From positions 248,001 through 312,000 of the forward strand of contig NZ_JAOYTH010000007.1 in NCBI RefSeq assembly GCF_025847205.1: 64,000 nt of DNA, given 5' to 3'. The translations under genes were made by a program, and so were the position numbers. The DNA is from Pararhizobium sp. YC-54. Its GTDB lineage: Bacteria; Pseudomonadota; Alphaproteobacteria; Rhizobiales; Rhizobiaceae. This document shows, piece after piece, positions 19,318 through 27,043 of this stretch. Every line of letters begins with the position of its first letter. The first letter of the stretch is position 1. The notes beneath the pieces were generated by a model that saw only the letters and a program-made list of their open reading frames with translations, did no database searches and was not told the origin of the DNA.

Positions 19318-20394
19318 TTACTTGTTCAGCCAAACGAGAAAGCGCTCATTAATGGCGTCGCCGTGGTCGGCCCAGAACTCGACGTCGTTGTGGATCGCAG
19401 TGGCGAAGTTAGCTTTATCGGTTGGGAGGTAGGGACGCATTTCTTCGCTGGCCAGCGCCGCTGCTGACTTACGGGCAGGGCCGTAGGCGATTTTCGAAGC
19501 CTGGACTGCCATCTGTTCAGGCCGGGACGCGAACGAAATGAATTTTTTCGCAGCGTCAAGATTGCGCGCGCCCTTAGGAATTGCCCAAAATTCTTCAGCC
19601 CAGATTTGTCTGTCCCAGATCGTTACGAAGGGCTTTTTTTCAACAACGGCCGCAGTGTAAATCCGCCCATTAGCCGCCATGGTCATTGAAACTTCTTTGT
19701 CGGCAAGTAGCTGTGGCGCTTGTGCATGCGCATCCCACCACACGATGTGGTCACGGATGGCATCGAGCTTGGCAAGAGCACGCTCCACGCCTTCGGGTGT
19801 AGCTAGAACCTTGTAGACGTCCTGGTCCGCAATGCCGTCGGCAACCAGTGCCCACTCCAAGGCAGACTGCGGCTTCTTCATCAGACCGCGCTTGCCAGGG
19901 AAGCGGTCCACATCAAAAAAGTCGGCTATCTTGGAAGGCTTTTTGCCTTGAAACATCTCACTATTGAAAGCGACCACCGTAGACCAAACAATGGTGCCGA
20001 CCCCGCAGTCGTTCAAAGTCCCCTTGATAAAGTCAGCGGCGCCATCACTTCCATCTCCTGACTTCGGCAAAACCACATCCGTCAGTGGCTCCAGGAGCCC
20101 ATCATCGCATGCTCTCACCAGGTCTTGCGCTTCCATATCGACAGCGTCCCAGGTCACATTGCCGCTTTCAACTTGCGCCCTCAGTTCACCAAGGCCCCCG
20201 TTGTAGTCGACCATGTTAGCCTTGATACCGCTCTCTTGCTGAAACGGCGCGAGATAAGCCTGCTTGATCGAATCGCCGTAGCTCCCTCCAAACGACACCA
20301 CTGTGATAGGCCCGTCTTGGGCGAGCACGGGCGCGCCGATAGCAGCCGCAGCGACGACGAAAACAGTTGATTGAAGCGTTTTAAATACTGACAT
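19318..20394 (-). CDS. periplasmic substrate-binding protein of Pot-type ABC importer
   Basis: This is the first gene of unit 1, encoding a 358-residue secreted solute-binding protein. A signal peptide (residues 1-25, ending VLAQDG) is followed by a PotD/spermidine-putrescine-type fold with TVVSFGGSYGD near the N terminus. The start ATG at 20394 has GGGGAT seven bases upstream. Related proteins bind polyamines, betaines or opine-like compounds; the ligand here is not predictable. The promoter contains a TGTATACA palindrome about 40 bp upstream, a likely GntR site. Confidence 0.88.
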   Translation of the reverse strand: MSVFKTLQSTVFVVAAAAIGAPVLAQDGPITVVSFGGSYGDSIKQAYLAPFQQESGIKANMVDYNGGLGELRAQVESGNVTWDAVDMEAQDLVRACDDGLLEPLTDVVLPKSGDGSDGAADFIKGTLNDCGVGTIVWSTVVAFNSEMFQGKKPSKIADFFDVDRFPGKRGLMKKPQSALEWALVADGIADQDVYKVLATPEGVERALAKLDAIRDHIVWWDAHAQAPQLLADKEVSMTMAANGRIYTAAVVEKKPFVTIWDRQIWAEEFWAIPKGARNLDAAKKFISFASRPEQMAVQASKIAYGPARKSAAALASEEMRPYLPTDKANFATAIHNDVEFWADHGDAINERFLVWLNK

Positions 20395-20431
20395 CTGTGA
20401 TCCCCTATTTTTTTTACTGCATCAGGGCAGC

Positions 20432-20439
20432 TGTATACA
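20432..20439. promoter_or_regulatory. TGTATACA palindrome, candidate GntR operator
   Basis: A perfect 8-bp palindrome of the FadR/GntR type (T-GTATAC-A) is centred about 41 bp upstream of the ATG of the unit 1 binding protein. Its core resembles the two GGTRTACC sites between units 2 and 3. Confidence 0.45.
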
Positions 20440-20513
20440 TCCTCCATCAAAGCCGGCCCATGGTCAAGGGCCGCAGCACTGGATGAAGATCAAAATGGCG
20501 CTTTTTTCGCTTA

Positions 20514-20525
20514 GCTATATATAGC
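20514..20525. promoter_or_regulatory. GCTATATATAGC palindrome
   Basis: A perfect 12-bp AT-rich palindrome lies about 120 bp upstream of the unit 1 binding-protein gene. It could be part of a promoter -10 region or a second regulator site. No factor can be assigned. Confidence 0.3.
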
Positions 20526-20748
20526 CATGTGCGGGATATATGATGGGGGGATATGAGGCGAAGATCTAGGGGCATCAAACTTCAGCCCAGAAAGCGGATG
20601 TTGTCGCCGTGTTTAATCGTCGTACAAAGGCGGGCGTATCACCCGAGTGCGCGTTGCAAGTTGGAAGATCTTGGGTAGGACTGGTCAACAATGTAAGCGG
20701 GGGGGCTGATATACGGTTGACTCTGCAGACCGTAATCTCCTGCTCGCA

Positions 20749-21492
20749 TCATTTTTCAGGCAATGACAAACCGCGTTCCATGGCGTCGAGCCGAGATACA
20801 ACGATAGCGAGGTGCGACTTATGAATGGTCGCCACCAAGCGGACGTCCCGAAGCTCGAGACTTCTCAGGATCATACGTAGCTCGTCTAGCAGGTCTTCAA
20901 CCTGCTGTTCGAAATCCATTTTTTCAAGGAGCAGGAACCAAAAGCGGGCAGACTGAAAAAAAAGGATGTCGTTAAAGTCTCGAAGCGGACCGTTGCTGCA
21001 GAGGCCGTGCAAAATCTGGTGCAGTCGCATAATTATCTCGGCGAAGGTCCTTTTGTCCTTCGTTCCCATCAAACTACGGCATTCACGGTCCAAGTCCTGG
21101 ATGTTCTCGATGATTTCGTCGGTAACAAGATTTGGCGTCGATTCGGCCATAGCGTCCATAAGACGCATGCGCACAATATAGATATCTCGCATCGAGCTCA
21201 GATCGATCGTCGTTACCGCCGTGCCATTTCCATGCTGGCTGACAATAAGCCCGTCGTATTCTAGGCGCTGAAGGACCGTTCGAAGCGGCGTGCGGCTTAC
21301 ACCGAACTCAGATGCCAGCTCTCTCTCATTCAAGCGGCTGCCGGGCTGATAATCGAGGAGACAAATACGCCGACGCAGCTCAAGATAAATTTCATGCTTG
21401 TTAAATTTGCCTGCCGCCTGCTGCTCCTCGTCGGCCGGGATTTCATCTGCAAACGTTTCTGTCGCACCAGTCGACGAGCCGATGCCGTTCAT
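20749..21492 (-). CDS. GntR/FadR-family (FCD) transcriptional regulator
   Basis: This second GntR regulator of the island (247 residues) is the distal gene of unit 2. It has a polar N-terminal extension of about 30 residues, then the winged helix with NERELASEFGVSRTPLRTVL and wing GLIVSQHGNGTAVTTID, and an FCD-like helical domain. It shares the domain plan of the 12359 regulator but is clearly diverged. GAGGT precedes the ATG at 21492. It probably controls the divergent unit 2/unit 3 promoters at 25403-25612, where two GGTRTACC-type sites occur. Confidence 0.85.
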   Translation of the reverse strand: MNGIGSSTGATETFADEIPADEEQQAAGKFNKHEIYLELRRRICLLDYQPGSRLNERELASEFGVSRTPLRTVLQRLEYDGLIVSQHGNGTAVTTIDLSSMRDIYIVRMRLMDAMAESTPNLVTDEIIENIQDLDRECRSLMGTKDKRTFAEIIMRLHQILHGLCSNGPLRDFNDILFFQSARFWFLLLEKMDFEQQVEDLLDELRMILRSLELRDVRLVATIHKSHLAIVVSRLDAMERGLSLPEK

Positions 21493-21532
21493 AGCGCAGT
21501 TACCTCACTGCAGGCTGAAGCTAAAATCGCGG

Positions 21533-22336
21533 TCACGTCCCTATCCTTACGACGGAATTAAGCTGACGAAGATAGGCGATAACGCTTTGGGACGTAATCC
21601 GCCCAGTGGCAGGGTTCTCATCACTTGGACGGTTCTGGATCGACACAGAAAAATCCGAGCTGTCGGATTGGACACGGACAGTATGAGTATTCACTGTAAG
21701 ATTAGGATCAGCCCATATCTCCATCAAGGTTCGATCCGGACCCAAGCCGGCGAGGCTCACAGCTGCCGCGACATTCACATTCGCTGGAAATTCTCTAGCG
21801 ATCTCGGTAACCGAGCCTTTGAGGATGCACACCGCTTCTTTAATCCCGTCAAGATCGATGCCACTCCGCAAAATGTAAGGCGCAGTGAGAAGGCTGACAG
21901 GCGGCTTCCGCGTAATGATGCTGACCTCGCGAATATTGCCAACAGCCACAGCTTTCAAGGCGTCCAGGCCGAGCATGGCGCCCGAAGGAACGACAATACG
22001 GCCTCCGGCTGCGCGGCCCATTTCGATCAGGTCCTCCCGACCGAGAAGCTGACTGGCAGACATTGCGATAAGCGTCTTGCCGGCAGCCAAAGTTGGAATT
22101 GCGACGGCTTCGAACATGACCGGTGGAAGGGCTTCGAGGACGATATCACAATTCCGCGCAAGTCCGCTAAGCGATCGATGTGGCACACCTCCTGATAGAG
22201 AAGATATGAATCGCTCAGCGCGGCTTTCGTCACGAGCCGCAATCGCCGCCAGCTCGCAGCCCGGTATCTCGCCTCGGTCTAGTGCCCGTGCAACGGCAGA
22301 TCCTACGGCGCCAATTCCAGCGATGCCAATTTTCAT
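21533..22336 (-). CDS. aspartate-dehydrogenase-like enzyme (NadX family)
   Basis: The 267-residue protein matches the L-aspartate dehydrogenase family, which oxidatively deaminates aspartate to iminoaspartate/oxaloacetate with NAD(P). Seen: Rossmann motif IGIAGIGAVGSAVA, family core VVPSGAMLGLDALKA, the NVNVAAAVSLAGLGPDRT segment and the catalytic His in NTHTV. In the operon it directly follows the ABC ATPase. The ATG at 22336 is preferred to an overlapping TTG at 22348. It may convert an amino acid released from the imported compound into a keto acid. Confidence 0.85.
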   Translation of the reverse strand: MKIGIAGIGAVGSAVARALDRGEIPGCELAAIAARDESRAERFISSLSGGVPHRSLSGLARNCDIVLEALPPVMFEAVAIPTLAAGKTLIAMSASQLLGREDLIEMGRAAGGRIVVPSGAMLGLDALKAVAVGNIREVSIITRKPPVSLLTAPYILRSGIDLDGIKEAVCILKGSVTEIAREFPANVNVAAAVSLAGLGPDRTLMEIWADPNLTVNTHTVRVQSDSSDFSVSIQNRPSDENPATGRITSQSVIAYLRQLNSVVRIGT

Positions 22337-22344
22337 GCTGTTAC

Positions 22345-23160
22345 TCAATCCGCTGCTTTGACCGCACTCAAGAACTGTTGGGTCCGCTCTTTTTGAGGGT
22401 TAGTAAACAGTTCCTCGGGTGTGTTTTGTTCCTCGATTTTTCCGCCGAAGAAGAAGCAGATCCGATCAGAAATATCCCTTGCGAACCCCATCTGATGAGT
22501 GACCATGAGCATGGTCAGATTGTGTTTTGTCACCAAGTCTTTGATGACGTTTGTGACTTCGCCAATGACCTCCGGATCGAGCGCAGATGTGACTTCATCG
22601 AAGAGCATAACCTTCGGCCTCATTGCCAGCGCCCGAGCGATTGCGACGCGTTGCTGCTGCCCACCTGACAGGCGCGCTGGGTGCTGATCTTTCTTCTCGA
22701 TCATGCCCACCATTGAAAGAAGTTCCTCCGCTCGCTCCCTGGCCTCCTTCTTAGAGAGACCCAGAACCTGGACAGGACCTTCCATGCAATTTTCGAGAGC
22801 CGTCATGTGCGGAAAAAGATTGAAATGCTGGAAGCACATGCCGATCGAAGAACGTGCCTTCCGAAGATATTTCGCGTCCGCCGGCACTAGGACGCCATTC
22901 TTTGGCATATGGGTGAGCGGCTTGCCATCGACGTAGATGACACCACCGTTTATTGTCTCCAGAGTCATCAGCATACGGAGCACGGTCGTCTTGCCAGAAC
23001 CTGATGGACCTATGACCGTCACCATCTCGCCTGCGGCAACGTCCAAGTTTAGATCATCGAGAACGACAAAATCACCGTATGTCTTCCGAACGTTCATGAA
23101 CCTCACCATCGGGACGTCAGGGCCGGTGAGCTCGAGGGGATATGACGAAAGGTCCTGCAT
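22345..23160 (-). CDS. ABC transporter ATP-binding protein, polar amino acid type (EhuA-like)
   Basis: This is the ATPase of the unit 2 importer, 271 residues, of the GlnQ/HisP/EhuA class. It shows Walker A GPSGSGKTTVLR, signature LSGGQQQRVAIARAL, Walker B VMLFDEVTSALDPE and VTHQMGFARDISDR. Its ATG overlaps the permease stop as TAATG with AGGA eight bases upstream; an upstream Met at 23190 would lie inside the permease gene. Ehu systems import ectoine/hydroxyectoine, but this class also carries other amino acids. Confidence 0.9.
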   Translation of the reverse strand: MQDLSSYPLELTGPDVPMVRFMNVRKTYGDFVVLDDLNLDVAAGEMVTVIGPSGSGKTTVLRMLMTLETINGGVIYVDGKPLTHMPKNGVLVPADAKYLRKARSSIGMCFQHFNLFPHMTALENCMEGPVQVLGLSKKEARERAEELLSMVGMIEKKDQHPARLSGGQQQRVAIARALAMRPKVMLFDEVTSALDPEVIGEVTNVIKDLVTKHNLTMLMVTHQMGFARDISDRICFFFGGKIEEQNTPEELFTNPQKERTQQFLSAVKAAD

Positions 23161-23825
23161 TAGTACATTCCTAGCTTGCGGCGAATCCAATTCTCGAAGC
23201 TGCGGATCAGCGCAGCTGAAAACAGCGAGATGATGAGGAAAACAAGGCCGACGATCGTATATGGTTCAAGATATCGGTAATTCTGACCGCCGATTGCGTT
23301 AGCAGCCTGCATAAGTTCCGCAACGCCAATGACTGACAGCATGGGCGTGTCCTTGAAGATGCTGATCAGGTAGTTGCCCATCCCCGCAACGGACGGCGGC
23401 AAGGCTTGGGGGAGTATTATTCGACGATAGGCTTGAGCTGGCGACAGATTGATCGCCGTGCAGGCTTCCCACTGTCCCTTGGAAACCGATTCAATACCGC
23501 CGCGGTAGACTTCCGAGAGGTAGGCCGCATAGTGGAGCCCTATTGCGATCATGCCGGCGACCCAAGGGCTCAAGGAGACCCCATATTCCGGCCCGACATA
23601 GTAAACAAAGAAAATCTGGAGAACGAGCGGGGTGGATCTGAGAAACTCCACCACTTCTCGCACAGTAACAGTCAAACTCCGAAAACGCGTACGCTGAGCC
23701 ATAGCAAAGATCAGCCCAAGAACTGCGGCTATGGCATAACCGATGCCCGCCGCCATGAGCGTGTTGACCGTCGCCCAAAGCATTCGAGGAAGGATTTCTA
23801 CTGTGAATTGCCAATCCCACTGCAT
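23160..23825 (-). CDS. ABC transporter permease, amino acid type (EhuD-like)
   Basis: This is an inner-membrane permease of the HisM/GlnP family, 221 residues. It has several hydrophobic spans and the EAA loop GQWEACTAINLSPAQAYRRI followed by LPQALPPSVAGMGN. It is separated by one base from the partner permease and overlaps the ATPase start. Confidence 0.9.
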   Translation of the reverse strand: MQWDWQFTVEILPRMLWATVNTLMAAGIGYAIAAVLGLIFAMAQRTRFRSLTVTVREVVEFLRSTPLVLQIFFVYYVGPEYGVSLSPWVAGMIAIGLHYAAYLSEVYRGGIESVSKGQWEACTAINLSPAQAYRRIILPQALPPSVAGMGNYLISIFKDTPMLSVIGVAELMQAANAIGGQNYRYLEPYTIVGLVFLIISLFSAALIRSFENWIRRKLGMY

Positions 23826-23826
23826 T

Positions 23827-24492
23827 TCACGCCCTCCCCATTCGGCGAGCCATGATACGCTCTAGAGATCGCATGGTTGGCGTAATCAGAAAGCGGGCGA
23901 AGACGTAATAGATGATCAGCGCGGTACCGAAGGTCCAAGTGGACAAGTAAGTTGAACTGTTCATCTGCTTTGCCTCGAACATCAGGTCTGGCACAGCAAT
24001 AAGCGCAACAAGCGCGGTGCTCTTCAGCAGCTCGATCACCAGGTTGCCCCAAGCAGGAAGCATAATGACGAACGCCTGCGGAATAATAATTCGCAGCATT
24101 CTCTTCGACGAGCTCATAGACAGCGCGTATGCTGCCTCCCATTGGCCGCGAGGGACGGATTTGATAGCACCGTGCACAAGCTGTGCACCATAGGCTCCCG
24201 TGTTGAGGCCCACGGCCAGGAAGCCGGTTAGGAAAGGATCAAGGGTCACGCCAAACAATGGCAAGACGTAGAACAGCCAAAAAAGCTGCACCAGAAGCGA
24301 CGTTCCCCGAAAGAACTCGACATATACGACGGCGATGGCTTTCAGCACCATCGTGCGGGATAGCAGCAAAAGACCGGCTAGATGCGCAAGGAAGACTGCC
24401 AATGCTAGGGAACAGACGAACTGTTCCGCAGTGACAAGCGCGCCATCGAGAAAACGGCCGCCATACTCTGAAAGGAATGAGATGTAGGTCAT
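23827..24492 (-). CDS. ABC transporter permease, amino acid type (EhuC-like)
   Basis: This is the second 221-residue HisQ/GlnP-family permease of the unit 2 importer. It carries FRGTSLLVQLFWLFYVLP in the membrane part and the EAA loop GQWEAAYALSMSSSKRMLRI. Together with the 23160 permease it would form the heterodimeric membrane domain. Confidence 0.9.
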   Translation of the reverse strand: MTYISFLSEYGGRFLDGALVTAEQFVCSLALAVFLAHLAGLLLLSRTMVLKAIAVVYVEFFRGTSLLVQLFWLFYVLPLFGVTLDPFLTGFLAVGLNTGAYGAQLVHGAIKSVPRGQWEAAYALSMSSSKRMLRIIIPQAFVIMLPAWGNLVIELLKSTALVALIAVPDLMFEAKQMNSSTYLSTWTFGTALIIYYVFARFLITPTMRSLERIMARRMGRA

Positions 24493-24556
24493 TGAGGCTC
24501 ACTTCAAAGGTCTGGGCGAGCTGCGATCATAGCAGCCCGCCCGCACCTTGGGAGGT

Positions 24557-25402
24557 TTATCTGTTCGCACAAATCCAGTCGGTCTTTGCGTCACCGGGAA
24601 GCTGAGCCTTGGTATATTCGAACTTGCTCACAGCTTCGAGCATCTCCGGTGTGCCAAGATACTTGGCCTGCGCCTCGTTGTAAGCCTTCAGAAAGTCTTT
24701 GTCGTCTTTTTTGAAGGCGATCGCGACCCAGTTGAAGGTCGATTCCGGAAGTGCCGCCGGATCAGTAACCTCAACCTCACCGCCTGAACTTTTGGCGAGA
24801 TCCTTCATCGCGAAATCGTTGCCAGCGCCAGCGTCCGCTCGGCCCGCCTTTACTGCCGCCAAGACTTCGGTCAGGCTCGGAACCTGCATGATCTTGCTTT
24901 CGGAGACACCTTCCTTCATGGCGGCGTCAGCATTCACAAAGCCGGCGACCGTGACCATCGTGGCATCTTTCTGCTCGATGTCCTGATAGTTCGTAATGCC
25001 CTTTGGATTGCCCTTCTTTACAATGAACGAGTCGCCGAATTTGCCCATCGGCTCGGCGAAGGCTACGTTCTTGCAACGCGGTGCAGTGATGTACATGCCG
25101 CCGGTGATGATATCGAAGCGTCCGGCCTGCAGACCGGGGATGAGGCCGCCCCAATCGGTTACAACGGGCTCGATGTTCGTGTAGCCCATCGACTTCAGAA
25201 CGCCCAGGGCCAGCGCATTCGCGAATCCAAGTGGCTCGTTCTTGTCACCTGGATACGCCCACGGAATCTCGTGCGCGAACCCGATACGGATCGGCTTCCC
25301 AGCCTTGGCACTTTCAGTAAGTGCATCGGCGTGAGCGGAAGCTGCTCCAAGAAACAGGGTTGCGGCTGCAGCGGCTGCAGCGAAGATTTTATTCATTTTC
25401 AT
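24557..25402 (-). CDS. periplasmic amino-acid-type binding protein (EhuB-like)
   Basis: This is the first gene of unit 2, a 281-residue secreted binding protein of SBP family 3. The signal peptide (residues 1-26, ending ASAHADA) is followed by RIGFAHEIPWAYPG and the GLIPGLQAGRFDIITGGMYI stretch that resembles EhuB, the ectoine/hydroxyectoine binder. The ATG at 25402 has GGGGGAAC directly upstream; the in-frame extension to 25474 is rejected. EhuB similarity suggests a compatible-solute-like or cyclic amino acid ligand, but ligand identity is inference. Confidence 0.87.
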   Translation of the reverse strand: MKMNKIFAAAAAAATLFLGAASAHADALTESAKAGKPIRIGFAHEIPWAYPGDKNEPLGFANALALGVLKSMGYTNIEPVVTDWGGLIPGLQAGRFDIITGGMYITAPRCKNVAFAEPMGKFGDSFIVKKGNPKGITNYQDIEQKDATMVTVAGFVNADAAMKEGVSESKIMQVPSLTEVLAAVKAGRADAGAGNDFAMKDLAKSSGGEVEVTDPAALPESTFNWVAIAFKKDDKDFLKAYNEAQAKYLGTPEMLEAVSKFEYTKAQLPGDAKTDWICANR

Positions 25403-25443
25403 GAGTTCCCCCTTTTTTCGGGCTTCGTGCAAAATTGCTCTAT

Positions 25444-25453
25444 TGGTGTACCA
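25444..25453. promoter_or_regulatory. TGGTGTACCA, candidate GntR operator (unit 2 side)
   Basis: The arms TGGT and ACCA form an inverted repeat of the FadR/GntR type. It lies about 45 bp upstream of the unit 2 binding-protein ATG. Confidence 0.45.
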
Positions 25454-25571
25454 CTCATTCTCAGTTAAGCGCAAGAGAAAGTTTTCTTCGCCCTTTTATC
25501 AGGCAACGCGCCTACGAAATCAGCGTTTAGCAAAATGGATGTTGCGCGGTTGGCGAACCTAAGCTACGAAA

Positions 25572-25581
25572 AGGTATACCT
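25572..25581. promoter_or_regulatory. AGGTATACCT palindrome, candidate GntR operator (unit 3 side)
   Basis: A perfect 10-bp palindrome lies 31 bp upstream of the preferred M24 start. It shares the GGTRTACC core with the site at 25444 and the GTATAC core with the site at 20432. Confidence 0.45.
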
Positions 25582-25612
25582 ATCTGCAATGCCAACACCT
25601 GTGAGGTTTTCG

Positions 25613-26770
25613 ATGGCTTATGAAACGGCGTTTCCAAAAGAAGAACTTGATCGTCGCATTGCGAAGGCACGTGATGCCCTTGCAGCAAACAACCTGGACG
25701 GCATCGTTATCGCGGTTCCCGAGAACATCTATTATTTGACAGGCCTGGATCATTGGGGCTTTTTCGCCGCGCACGTGCTCGTTCTCAATCGCGACGGCGA
25801 AATGGCACTGAGCTGCCGCGCGATGGAGCGGATCACTGTCGAGAACCAGGTAACAAACGCGAAGTTCTATGGTCATAAAGACCACGAAGAACTCTCAGAC
25901 TACGTCCATCAGGCGATGAAGGACTTGGGCTTGGCAGGCAAACGGGTCGGACTTGAGAAGCGCAGCCTTTTCCTGACCGCGCGGCACGCCGAACGCATTC
26001 AGAATGACCAGACAGGCGTCGAGTGGGTGGATGCCTCCGGGATTCTGGACGACATCCGCCTCATCAAATCGCCTTTGGAAATGGAATACACCCGAAAGGC
26101 GGCCCACGCCGTCGACATGGGTACGCTGGCGGCGGTCGACGCCGTTTGCGACGGAGCTTCGGACTATGAAGTCGCCGCCGCATACCATAGCAAGATGATC
26201 CTGGAAGGCAGTGAGTATCCAGGCTTTGGTCCGTTTATTCGTCCGACGAGCCGTCTCGGCGAGGAGCACACGACTTGGCGTGGTGACATTTTCCGCAACG
26301 GCGATGCGGTGTTTCTGGAAACATGCGCCGCCTATCGGAAGTATCAGTCACCAATGGGTCGTCTCGTCTATGTCGGTAGCGCGCCCAAGGGTGTCGAGGA
26401 ATCAGCAGAACTTGCCATCCGCGGCATGAAAGCCATTTGCGAAGCCCTCAAGCCTGGCGCCAATGCTGGCGATGCTTACGATGCATGGCGCGAAGTTGCC
26501 GCGAGCGCCGGATTGATCGACTACCACCGCCATCATTGCGGCTATCTCGTTGGCATCGGCTTCCCGCCGAGCTGGACCGGCGGATCGATGGTTACGAGCC
26601 TGTTCCCGAAGTCGACGCGTAAGATTGAAGTCGGCATGGTTGTCCACGCTCACTCCTGGTTCACGAACACCAAGGTGGCCGACTACTTCATCTCCAACAC
26701 GGTCATGGTCACGGAAAACGGTGGTGAAATTCTCACCAACAAAACTCCCGAAACTCTCATTATCCGCTAA
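25613..26770 (+). CDS. M24-family hydrolase, DoeA/EutD-like (unit 3)
   Basis: The 385-residue protein is a two-domain M24 enzyme. The catalytic region HTTWRGDIFRNGDAVFLETC followed by AAYRKYQSPMGRLV is close, from memory, to the ectoine hydrolase DoeA/EutD pattern. In that pattern a His and a strand Glu act without metal, and the usual M24 metal Asp pair is absent here too. HHCGYLVGIGFPPSW matches the DoeA GYPIGxxYPPDW region. The ATG at 25613 has GAGG six bases upstream; a start at 25589 is possible. It likely opens a cyclic amidine or guanidino-type C-N bond of the solute brought in by unit 2. Confidence 0.8.
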   Translation: MAYETAFPKEELDRRIAKARDALAANNLDGIVIAVPENIYYLTGLDHWGFFAAHVLVLNRDGEMALSCRAMERITVENQVTNAKFYGHKDHEELSDYVHQAMKDLGLAGKRVGLEKRSLFLTARHAERIQNDQTGVEWVDASGILDDIRLIKSPLEMEYTRKAAHAVDMGTLAAVDAVCDGASDYEVAAAYHSKMILEGSEYPGFGPFIRPTSRLGEEHTTWRGDIFRNGDAVFLETCAAYRKYQSPMGRLVYVGSAPKGVEESAELAIRGMKAICEALKPGANAGDAYDAWREVAASAGLIDYHRHHCGYLVGIGFPPSWTGGSMVTSLFPKSTRKIEVGMVVHAHSWFTNTKVADYFISNTVMVTENGGEILTNKTPETLIIR

Positions 26771-26833
26771 GCAGGTGAGCGTGTGGCTTCGACAACGAAG
26801 CCGCACGCTTGCGTTTCACTCCGTGAGGACCAG

Positions 26834-27043
26834 ATGCAGAAACTTCAAAAAGAAACATTGACCGGAATTTGTACTCAGATGGCATCGCACACCTGGTCAG
26901 ATGCGGAGATCAATGAGCTCGTCGACCCGCAGTTGGGCATAATCACCGGGTTCCAGGATTTGCTGAATGAGCTTGAACAGCTCCGGAAGATTGATCTCGG
27001 CACGACCCCGCCGGCGATGGGCGTTCAAGGTGAATCGAAATGA
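26834..27043 (+). CDS. small GatC/AtzG-like amidase partner
   Basis: This 69-residue acidic helical protein has a good ribosome site (GAGGACCAG) and ends in an ATGA overlap with the following amidase gene. Its size, position and composition recall GatC, or AtzG, which pairs with the amidase AtzE in cyanuric-acid catabolism. Such partners stabilise the amidase. No catalytic residues are expected. Family assignment is by context and general resemblance only. Confidence 0.6.
   Translation: MQKLQKETLTGICTQMASHTWSDAEINELVDPQLGIITGFQDLLNELEQLRKIDLGTTPPAMGVQGESK

Larger units (their letters stand above)
20395..20748. promoter_or_regulatory. promoter region of unit 1; no gene
   Basis: This 354-bp spacer lies between the unit 1 binding-protein start (leftward) and the end of the unit 2 GntR gene. 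No supported gene is present. It contains two perfect palindromes, TGTATACA at 20432-20439 and GCTATATATAGC at 20514-20525, and locally AT-rich sequence suitable for a leftward promoter. Confidence 0.6.
25403..25612. promoter_or_regulatory. divergent promoter region of units 2 and 3
   Basis: This 210-bp interval separates the leftward binding-protein gene from the rightward M24 gene. It contains TGGTGTACCA (25444-25453) close to the unit 2 start and the perfect palindrome AGGTATACCT (25572-25581) close to the unit 3 start, so one regulator could control both directions. Confidence 0.6.
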
